Positions 54,890 to 60,936 of a DNA stretch of 60,936 bases are shown here, one piece after another. A model generated the notes under the pieces. That model was not told the DNA's origin. It saw nothing but the letters and a program-made list of their open reading frames with translations, and made no database searches. Positions within the stretch are counted from its first letter, which is position 1, and the number at the start of each line of letters is the position of its first letter. Both the position numbers and the translations under genes were made by a program. The stretch is from Rhizobium sp. Q54 (lineage in GTDB: Bacteria; Pseudomonadota; Alphaproteobacteria; UBA828). Location of the stretch: assembly GCA_945892755.1 (NCBI GenBank), contig CAMDDO010000008.1:1-60936 (forward strand). Direction: 5' to 3'.

Positions 54890-55855
54890 GTGAACTCGAT
54901 CGGGAAGATCGCTTGTGTCGGCGCCGGCAATATCGGCCGCGCTTGGGCCATGATCTTCGCGCGCGCAGGTTACGACGTGGCACTCTACGATACCGACCGG
55001 AGCGCGCTCAATCGCGCGATGACCGCGATCCGTGCTGGCCTCGACGATCAGGCGAGGCTCGGCCTGATCGAGGACGCGAGCGCCGTGCTGCGCGGCATCC
55101 GGCCTGAGCCCGACATCGACCGCGCGCTCAACGGCGTGCGTCATGTTCAAGAGAATGTTTATGAGGATATCGCGCTCAAACGCCGCGTGTTCGCCGAACT
55201 CGACCAACGCGCGCCGAAAGACTCCGTGATTGCAAGTTCGGTGTCCTCGATCCCGGTCTCGCAATTCATGGAGGACCTACCGGGCAGCCGGCGCTGCATC
55301 GGCGCGCACCCAGTCAACCCGCCGCACCTCGTGCCTCTGGTCGAGATCGTCATGTCGCCCTCGACCTCGGAGGAGACCTATGCGCGCACCGCCGCGCTGA
55401 TGGAAGCGATCGGTCAAGTGCCGGTTCGGCTCAACCGCGAGATCGTCGGCTATGTGCTGAACCGGCTCCAGTTCGCCATCATCAACGAGGCCCTGCATTT
55501 GGTCGAGCGTGGCTATGTTTCTGCGGTCGATTGCGACAAGATCGTCAAACACGGCCTCGGGCGGCGTTGGGCCTTCATGGGTCTGTTCGAGACCAATCAT
55601 CTGAACGCCTCGGGTGGCATTCGCGAATACTACACGAAGTTCGGCCCGACGATCGCGAGCATGCTGAATGAGCTATTCACGACGCCTCATCCGATCGGGC
55701 CCGAGATGATTGAAACACTGGCGCGCGAGATCGAGGCCGAGACACCGGCGGCTCAGGTGCCGGCGCGGCAAGCCTGGCGCGACCGGCAGCTCGCCGCCCT
55801 CGGCCGTCACCTCGCCGCCATGGCGGACGCCGAGAAGGCGGAGAAAAAACCGTGA
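54890..55855 (+). CDS. 3-hydroxyacyl-CoA dehydrogenase family (lambda-crystallin-like)
   Basis: NAD(P)-dependent dehydrogenase of 321 residues. The Rossmann loop VGAGNIGRAWAMIFARAGYDV is at the N-terminus. IASSVSSIPVSQF, IGAHPVNPPHLVPLVEI and GYVLNRLQFAIINEAL match the lambda-crystallin/L-gulonate 3-dehydrogenase/L-carnitine dehydrogenase branch. It starts at GTG 54890, 13 bases after the hydrolase gene. It probably oxidises a 3-hydroxy acid made in the pathway. Confidence 0.88.
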   Translation: MNSIGKIACVGAGNIGRAWAMIFARAGYDVALYDTDRSALNRAMTAIRAGLDDQARLGLIEDASAVLRGIRPEPDIDRALNGVRHVQENVYEDIALKRRVFAELDQRAPKDSVIASSVSSIPVSQFMEDLPGSRRCIGAHPVNPPHLVPLVEIVMSPSTSEETYARTAALMEAIGQVPVRLNREIVGYVLNRLQFAIINEALHLVERGYVSAVDCDKIVKHGLGRRWAFMGLFETNHLNASGGIREYYTKFGPTIASMLNELFTTPHPIGPEMIETLAREIEAETPAAQVPARQAWRDRQLAALGRHLAAMADAEKAEKKP

Positions 55856-56631
55856 GCCAGAACGCGACTCAACCCCAGCGCGTCGTCGTCACTGCGGGCG
55901 GCTCGGGTATTGGCCGCGCGACCGCCGAATGTTTTTTGGCCGCCGGCGCGCGCGTTCATATTTGCGACGTCGCGCCCGACATGCTGAACGCCGCGCTCAA
56001 GGCCAACCCGATGCTGACCGGCACGCTGGCCGATGTCGGCAAGCCGCCTGACGTCGAGCGCATGATCAAGGAGGCGATGACGAAGCTCGGCGGCATCGAC
56101 GTGCTGGTCAACAATGCCGGCATTGGTGGGCCCAAGGCGGCGGTCGAGGATATCTCGTACGACGATTGGGACCGCACCATCGCGGTCAATTTGAACGGCA
56201 TGTTCTATTGCATCAAACAGGTCGTACCCGGCATGAAGGCACAGAAATCCGGCTGCATCGTCAACATCTCGACCGCGTCGGCGCGGGTCGGCCTGCCCAT
56301 GCGCTCGCCCTATGTCGCCTCCAAGGTCGGCGTGCTCGGCTTGACCTACACGCTGGCGCGCGAGCTTGGGCCGCACAACATCCGGGTCAATTCGATTCTG
56401 CCCGGCGCGATCGACAACCCGCGCGGCCGCGGCCTGATCAAGCGCTTCGGCGAGGAACGCGGCCTGACCTTCGAGGAGGCCGAGGCGCAGTTCCTCGGCT
56501 ACATCTCGATGGGCACCTGGATCGACCCGAGCGAGATCGGCGAGACCGCGGTGTTCCTCGCCTCCCGCGCGGGACGGCATATTTCCGGCCAGAATCTGGG
56601 CGTCTGCGGCAATCTGGAGTGGGAAACCTAG
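55852..56631 (+). CDS. Short-chain dehydrogenase/reductase
   Basis: SDR of 259 residues. The cofactor loop is TAGGSGIGRA (about 14-23; usual TGxxxGIG with an A after T), followed by NNAG at 87-90. S140 with Y154 and K158 (SPYVASK) form the catalytic set. LGPHNIRVNSILPGAI is typical. GTG 55852 overlaps the previous stop (GTGA). It is the last gene of the run from 45251. Substrate unknown; it is plausibly the second oxidation after the hydroxyacyl-CoA-type enzyme. Confidence 0.9.
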   Translation: MSQNATQPQRVVVTAGGSGIGRATAECFLAAGARVHICDVAPDMLNAALKANPMLTGTLADVGKPPDVERMIKEAMTKLGGIDVLVNNAGIGGPKAAVEDISYDDWDRTIAVNLNGMFYCIKQVVPGMKAQKSGCIVNISTASARVGLPMRSPYVASKVGVLGLTYTLARELGPHNIRVNSILPGAIDNPRGRGLIKRFGEERGLTFEEAEAQFLGYISMGTWIDPSEIGETAVFLASRAGRHISGQNLGVCGNLEWET

Positions 56632-56638
56632 CGGGGTT

Positions 56639-57112
56639 CTAGCCGCCCTTGTTGTAATCCCAGGTCAGCCAGTCCTTCGGCGTGATGGTGACGATGGTGC
56701 GGCCCTCGGCCATGACCGGCGTGGTGTAGTTGTCGGCATCGGCCTTACCCAGCGTCTTGACCAATACGGCGTGGGTCACTTCTTGAATGAGTTTCTCGTC
56801 CTTCGAGAGCGTCGCGGTGCCCCGGCACATGATGGCCCAGGCCCCTGCGCCGATGCCTTTTTGCAAACGGGGGTCTTCGTCGATCAGGATCGTGACGCGC
56901 GGATCGCGCGCCAGGTTCTTCAAGTGGATACGACCCGCGCCGAGCGTCAGGCGGAACACCTCGCCATTCCAGTCGAACCAGATCGGCGTCAGATGGATCA
57001 TGCCGTCCGCCCGATAGCTCGCCATGCGCGCCAGGCCGGCCGCGGCGAGCCGCTGGTCGATCTCCTGTTTCGAAAGGGCGTTCTCCTTGGTCGCGGTGGT
57101 CTTCGAGCTCAT
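56639..57112 (-). CDS. Pyridoxamine 5'-phosphate oxidase-fold protein
   Basis: FMN or F420-binding split-barrel protein of 157 residues: GLARMASYRADGMIHLTPIWFDWNGEVFRL is the first half of the barrel, VTILIDEDPRLQKG the second. AAGLARMAS and TPIWFDW are typical of PPOX-class general reductases or oxidases. ATG 57112 is preferred, with AAGGAG before it; a longer start at 57151 has no support. It converges with the SDR gene with 7 bases between. Substrate unknown. Confidence 0.82.
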   Translation of the reverse strand: MSSKTTATKENALSKQEIDQRLAAAGLARMASYRADGMIHLTPIWFDWNGEVFRLTLGAGRIHLKNLARDPRVTILIDEDPRLQKGIGAGAWAIMCRGTATLSKDEKLIQEVTHAVLVKTLGKADADNYTTPVMAEGRTIVTITPKDWLTWDYNKGG

Positions 57113-57236
57113 GGCGTCTCCTTGGGGCGATGCGTTGGCGAACCCTACCAAAACGGGGAGTGGCTTAGTAGGCTAGCCGAACCCTATAGAATCGCGTCTA
57201 ATGGATCAAAGCGGTTTCGGCAAACAGGAGGCGAGC

Positions 57237-57482
57237 ATGATGAAGCGGACGGTTCTCGCGGCTGGCGTGGCCATGGCGCTGACCGCGCTGATCGCGACCG
57301 GGGCGGGCGCGCATCCCGGCCATGGCATCGAGCCGGCGGCCCCTGACGGCCACACACACCCCTTTGCCGGGCTTGAATACATCCTGGCCCTGATCGGCAT
57401 CGGTCTGGCGCTCGGCGTGTTCGGGCGTCGCCGCGCGCTGAAGCGCGTGCATGGCGCGCTGGCGCGCTGGCGGGCGCGCTGA
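57237..57482 (+). CDS. Short HupE/UreJ-like membrane protein
   Basis: Protein of 81 residues. A signal or first membrane helix is at about 6-22 (VLAAGVAMALTALIATG). A His-rich periplasmic stretch AHPGHGIEPAAPDGHTHPFAGLEYILALIGIGLALG resembles the start of HupE/UreJ metal permeases (HPGHG...HP--GL-H-LA). The protein ends after the second helix in an Arg-rich tail. HupE proteins usually have six or seven helices, so this is either a small relative or a truncated one. AGGAGGC lies before ATG 57237. A terminator follows. Confidence 0.6.
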   Translation: MMKRTVLAAGVAMALTALIATGAGAHPGHGIEPAAPDGHTHPFAGLEYILALIGIGLALGVFGRRRALKRVHGALARWRAR

Positions 57483-57534
57483 TGAAGATGTCGACCGCTT
57501 AGGCACGGCACTTTTTCTCCCAAACCTGTATCAA

Positions 57535-57562
57535 GGGGCGCCTGATGGGGCGCCCCTTTTTA
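57535..57562 (+). terminator. Rho-independent terminator
   Basis: Stem AGGGGCGCC / GGCGCCCCT, loop TGATG (57544-57548), and a T run after it. It ends the short HupE-like gene and precedes the less GC-rich segment. Confidence 0.8.
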
Positions 57563-57668
57563 TTGGAGCGCTCCGCCTACCCTACCCTGCCGCGTGGCCC
57601 TTGATAGAATGACGGCCTCGACCGCCGAGCGCTATTACCTCGGCTGCGGTTTAGATGGAGCCGCCGTG

Positions 57669-58472
57669 ATGAAGCTTCTGTTCGTGGCCTTAGGCCTCGC
57701 GCTCGGAACGCTCGCACTACTCGCGCCGACGAAGGACGCGAGGGCGGATTGGTGGGCCGAGATGTATCAGGTCCAATGCATTCCCGAGCTCGACGTATTC
57801 GAGCTACGGCCTCTCAGCGTCAACAGCCAAATCGCCGTTCTTGCCATCGAACAGAGAAACGAGCAGCTCGAAAAGCAGCACGGCCTCTATGTGCCGTCAT
57901 GGCACTATCGCGACGATGATGACTCTGTACGATATGATTTTCAGGGGAAGCGAATCTACCCAGGCGGCTATGTTCGATGGTCGGCTCGTTTCATCTGTCC
58001 GCTCAGCGTCGGTCTTGTCGAACTCGTCATTCTTCCGGAACCTCTCGCCGATGAGAATGAATGGGCCGAAAGCATCTCGATATCGCTGCTCGTCAACGAT
58101 CGACTGATTCTCCACGACATTCCGTTTCGTCGATGTGAGGACAATGCCAAGTTAGACGAGTTCGTCTATGAGGGCGGAAATTTTCGAATGTCGGGTCGGT
58201 TTCGTTGGATGGCGTCGATGGTTGGCGATGCGTCAAAGAATGCGGTTCGAGGCGGCTTCAAGAATTTTCGTGTCGAACCCGGACCGATTAACGTAACGGT
58301 GGACTATGGCTTATCGGGACACGAATCGTCGCGGTACACTGCCCCACTGCTGGCCGAAGATATTCTCAATCCCGCCCCGCCTCATCATATTAGAGGCGAG
58401 GAAGAACATTATCATTGTAGGTACCGCGCGCCGGGGGGCCTAACGCCCTATCGCGAATGGACAGGTTGGTGA
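57669..58472 (+). CDS. Exported protein of unknown function
   Basis: Protein of 267 residues with a signal peptide at the start (MKLLFVALGLALGTLALL, ending near KDARA-DWW, about residue 26). The mature part is about 240 residues, rich in aromatic and acidic residues (QGLYVPSWHYRDDDD-like region, HIRGEEEHYHCRYRAPG). It has at least four cysteines (CIPELD, FICPLS, RRCEDN, HCRYR), so disulfides are likely. I do not recognise a family. ATG 57669 is chosen because it gives the signal peptide. Base use looks less GC-rich than its neighbours, which may mean transfer. Confidence 0.65.
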   Translation: MKLLFVALGLALGTLALLAPTKDARADWWAEMYQVQCIPELDVFELRPLSVNSQIAVLAIEQRNEQLEKQHGLYVPSWHYRDDDDSVRYDFQGKRIYPGGYVRWSARFICPLSVGLVELVILPEPLADENEWAESISISLLVNDRLILHDIPFRRCEDNAKLDEFVYEGGNFRMSGRFRWMASMVGDASKNAVRGGFKNFRVEPGPINVTVDYGLSGHESSRYTAPLLAEDILNPAPPHHIRGEEEHYHCRYRAPGGLTPYREWTGW

Positions 58473-58531
58473 AGCCCCAGATATGACGAGGCCGTCAAGA
58501 GGGCGCCACGGCGTCGTGATTGCCGCTCCGT

Positions 58532-59233
58532 CTATTCCGGTCTCCATTCGTCGATGTCGGAGTTTTGCTCAAGCGGAAAGCCGATCGCTCGCAGGATCAA
58601 ATCCCTCGTTTCCAAATTGCGCTGTTCGGGAATAGGCCATTTGCGATGCGATTCCTTAGCAGCAGTCTTCCAGTTTTTCCCGGAAAGTGCTTCGTGGAGT
58701 AGAAACCACATGCGCAGCACTTTGCCGTCTTTGTCTAGCTCGCCATCCTCTCGCGGTTTGTTTATGAAGGCCGCGCCCATGTTCCATCCCATATCGAACA
58801 TGGCCTCTTGGACAGGGGGTGGAAGATGCTCAAACGTGATCCCCGCGGTGTTAAACTCGCGGACCAGATCACGATGAAGCCGAAGCAACTTGCTCGTGAA
58901 AACGCGGTCAATCGTAGCGTCTGACAACTCGACCCTCGTCTTCACGTCGTAAAATTTCGGGCTATAGCTTTTCCCATATGGAACCGCTCCTTGCAGATAA
59001 TTCCATTCGGCAACGGCGACTGCCGATGAAACCGGCCGGCGTCCCTCCTTCATCTGCCATGATAGTTCCGTTACCCGTGACTGAGTGTCCAAAAGAAACC
59101 CAATCCCTACTGTCATCTTTCCCTTCACATCACGATACATGTGCCGGACGCGTCCCTCGTGATTGAGAATCCTTTTTCGGATAGCCATCAAGGGAGGCGC
59201 GTACTCGATAGGCTCGGCGATAGGGGTTGCCAT
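58532..59233 (-). CDS. T4-type lysozyme-like protein (GH24-like)
   Basis: Protein of 233 residues. E26, D35 and T41 (LNHEGRVRHMYRDVKGKMTVGIGFLL around 24-48) have exactly the spacing of the catalytic E-8-D-5-T set of T4 lysozyme, and TVGIGFLL is the family strand. The central part (LPPPVQEAMFDMGWNMG) matches the second lysozyme lobe. No signal peptide is seen, so it would need a holin or other export, as phage endolysins do. Codon use is less GC-rich than in the flanking catabolic genes. It could be a prophage remnant or a small defence/competition gene. It converges with the exported orphan. Confidence 0.78.
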   Translation of the reverse strand: MATPIAEPIEYAPPLMAIRKRILNHEGRVRHMYRDVKGKMTVGIGFLLDTQSRVTELSWQMKEGRRPVSSAVAVAEWNYLQGAVPYGKSYSPKFYDVKTRVELSDATIDRVFTSKLLRLHRDLVREFNTAGITFEHLPPPVQEAMFDMGWNMGAAFINKPREDGELDKDGKVLRMWFLLHEALSGKNWKTAAKESHRKWPIPEQRNLETRDLILRAIGFPLEQNSDIDEWRPE

Positions 59234-59348
59234 GGGGTTATCTCCAAGCATGCGACGTTAGAAAAATACCATAACAGGAAATATCCTATTTCTCAAGCGC
59301 GGCGCGGCGCCAGGCGGGAATCGTGGCGGAAGCGGCGGCGGCCCTGCG

Positions 59349-60936
59349 TTAGATCGGGGTCTTGGCGGTCATTTGGGTGGCGCTCAGGAAATCGAAGTCG
59401 CAGCCAAGGTGCGCCTGCTCGACATGATCGAGATAGAGCTTCATATAGCCGCGCTCGGCGCCCTCGTGCGGCGCGGGTGGCTTCCAGGCCGCGCGGCGGC
59501 GGCCTAGCTCGGCCTCTTCGACCAGGAGGTCGATGCGCCTGGCCTCGACATCGAGCCGAATGCGGTCATTGGTCTTCACGAGTGCGAGCGGGCCGCCGGC
59601 GGCGGCCTCGGGCGCGATGTGCAGCACCACGGTGCCGAAGGCGGTGCCGCTCATGCGCGCGTCCGAAAGCCGCACCATGTCCTTCACGCCGGCACGCGCG
59701 AGCCGCTTCGGAATGGGGAGATATCCCGCTTCCGGCATACCGGGCGCGCCCTTCGGCCCGGCGTTCTGCAACACCAGCACGTCATCGGGCGTGATGCTCA
59801 GACTCTCGTCGTCGAGCCGGGCCACGATGTCATCGAGCGAGTCGAACACGACCGCCCTGCCCTCATGCTTCAAGAGGCGCGGCGTCGCGGCCGATTGCTT
59901 GATGATCGCGCCATCGGGCGCGAGCGAGCCCTTGAGCACGGCAAGCCCGCCCTCGGCATAGATCGGATTGCCAAGCGGGCGCACGATGTCTTGCGGAAAG
60001 GGCGCCGGGCCCGCCTCGATCTCTTGCCCAAGCGTGCGGCCCGTGATGGTCAGGCAATCGAGATGAAGGAGCGGCTTTAACTCGCGCAAGACCGGCAGCA
60101 AACCACCGACGCGGTTGAGGTCTTCCATATAGTGCTGACCGTTCGGTTTGAGGTCGACCAGCACGGGCGTTTCGCGGCTCATGCGATCGAACGCCTCAAA
60201 ATCGAGCGCGATGCCGCGCCGCCGCGCCATGGCGGTCAGATGAATGATCCCATTGGTCGAGCCCCCGATCGCTAGCAGAACGCGGAACGCGTTCGAAAAC
60301 GCCTTTGGCGTCATGATCATCGAGGGGCGAAGATTTTCTTCAACAAGTTTGACCGCGCGCATGCCGCTCGCCTGGGCATGGCGAAAACGATCGGCATTGA
60401 CCGCCGGGATCGCGGCGCCGCCCGGGAGCATCATGCCGAGCGCTTCGGTGACGCACGCCATGGTGCTGGCCGTCCCCATCACCATGCAGGTGCCCGCGGT
60501 CGGACACAGCTGGCCCGAGATCACGTCGATCTCGGTCGCGTCGACGCGCCCGCCGCGATGCTCCATCCAATAGCGCCGGCAATCGGTACAGGCGCCGAGC
60601 CGCTCGCCGCGATAGGAGCCGGTCATCATCGGCCCGGTCACCACCATGATCGCCGGCAAATCCGCGCTCGCCGCCGCCATCAACTGCGCCGGCACGATCT
60701 TGTCGCAGCCGCCGATCAAGACCACGGCGTCCATCGGCTGGCGCCGCACGGCTTCCTCGGTGTCCATCGAGAGCAGATTGCGCAACAACATGCTGGAGGG
60801 CGTAAGGAACGGCTCGCCGAGCGAGATGGTCGGGAACTCGAGCGGCAGGCCGCCGGCCGCGATCACGCCGCGCTTGACCGCGGCCACCAATTGCGGCGCG
60901 GTGCCCTGGCACGAGACCAGGTCGCTGAATGTGTTG
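59349..60936 (-). CDS. IlvD/Edd-family dehydratase (5' end outside window)
   Basis: Dehydratase for dihydroxy acids or sugar acids; at least 528 codons are visible and the start lies beyond the right edge. The cluster cysteines appear in SCQGTAPQ, VLIGGCDK and CPTAGTCMVMGTAS; the GGSTNGIIHL, GRTLGQEI, SDARMSGTAFGTVVLH and VVLHIAPEAA segments are family marks. Subtle differences from IlvD (GACTDCRRYWMEHRGG, and an extended C-terminus HEGAERGYMKLYLDHVEQAHLGCDFDFL) point to the sugar-acid (arabonate/xylonate-type) branch. The product would be a 2-keto-3-deoxy acid. The protein-like remnant upstream is cut by the window. Confidence 0.85.
   Translation of the reverse strand, partial: NTFSDLVSCQGTAPQLVAAVKRGVIAAGGLPLEFPTISLGEPFLTPSSMLLRNLLSMDTEEAVRRQPMDAVVLIGGCDKIVPAQLMAAASADLPAIMVVTGPMMTGSYRGERLGACTDCRRYWMEHRGGRVDATEIDVISGQLCPTAGTCMVMGTASTMACVTEALGMMLPGGAAIPAVNADRFRHAQASGMRAVKLVEENLRPSMIMTPKAFSNAFRVLLAIGGSTNGIIHLTAMARRRGIALDFEAFDRMSRETPVLVDLKPNGQHYMEDLNRVGGLLPVLRELKPLLHLDCLTITGRTLGQEIEAGPAPFPQDIVRPLGNPIYAEGGLAVLKGSLAPDGAIIKQSAATPRLLKHEGRAVVFDSLDDIVARLDDESLSITPDDVLVLQNAGPKGAPGMPEAGYLPIPKRLARAGVKDMVRLSDARMSGTAFGTVVLHIAPEAAAGGPLALVKTNDRIRLDVEARRIDLLVEEAELGRRRAAWKPPAPHEGAERGYMKLYLDHVEQAHLGCDFDFLSATQMTAKTPI

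Overview
The window is high-GC DNA packed with bacterial genes on both strands. Gene content, codon use and operon style (many ATGA/GTGA stop-start overlaps) suggest an aerobic, heterotrophic alphaproteobacterium of Rhodospirillales/Rhizobiales type. I saw no rRNA, tRNA, CRISPR array or transposase. Both ends cut through genes: an AMP-dependent acyl-CoA synthetase on the left and an IlvD/Edd-type dehydratase on the right.

Layout. 0-3.5 kb: acyl-CoA synthetase, SapC-family protein, remnant of an SGNH hydrolase, an FNR-type oxygen sensor with a candidate FNR box, and a GNAT-like protein. 3.7-8.2 kb: an Hsp20 with an apparent internal deletion, then a form II CO-dehydrogenase-like operon (coxSLM) between two strong terminators. 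8.3-16.9 kb: a methyltransferase, then a tight minus-strand operon (TPR-OGT glycosyltransferase, WbqC, metallo-hydrolase, formyltransferase, FemAB-like, PhyH, hexapeptide acyltransferase) that looks like glycan or small-molecule modification. 17-20.3 kb: lower beta-ketoadipate genes catI-catJ-pcaF, with PcaR-like operators and an internally deleted pcaR pseudogene. 20.2-23.4 kb: dusA and a CHASE2 adenylate cyclase.

23.6-34.4 kb: an overlapping minus-strand operon with a MarR gene just upstream. It encodes a molybdenum hydroxylase, a 6-hydroxynicotinate reductase homologue, UPF0280 and AA_synth proteins, and an ATP-dependent hydantoinase/oxoprolinase pair. I read it as reductive N-heterocycle (probably nicotinate) breakdown with an ATP-dependent lactam opening step. 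34.4-41.7 kb: tartrate/malate-type dehydrogenase, EthD protein, FAD oxidoreductase, a second HyuAB pair and a small Cys4 protein. 41.7-45.1 kb: kynurenine genes (kynU, kynA) and a dienelactone hydrolase-SnoaL fusion. 45.2-56.6 kb: a long plus-strand run with a third HyuAB pair, a complete branched-chain-amino-acid-type ABC importer, an M14-like hydrolase, a hydroxyacyl-CoA-type dehydrogenase and an SDR. This reads as uptake, ring opening and oxidation of a cyclic amide or amino-acid-like substrate. 56.6-61 kb: pyridoxamine-oxidase-fold protein, short HupE-like membrane protein, an exported orphan, a T4-type lysozyme and the dehydratase.

Overall the window is an accessory catabolic region centred on nitrogen-containing rings, aromatic acids and lactams. 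Its three HyuAB systems each sit in a different context.
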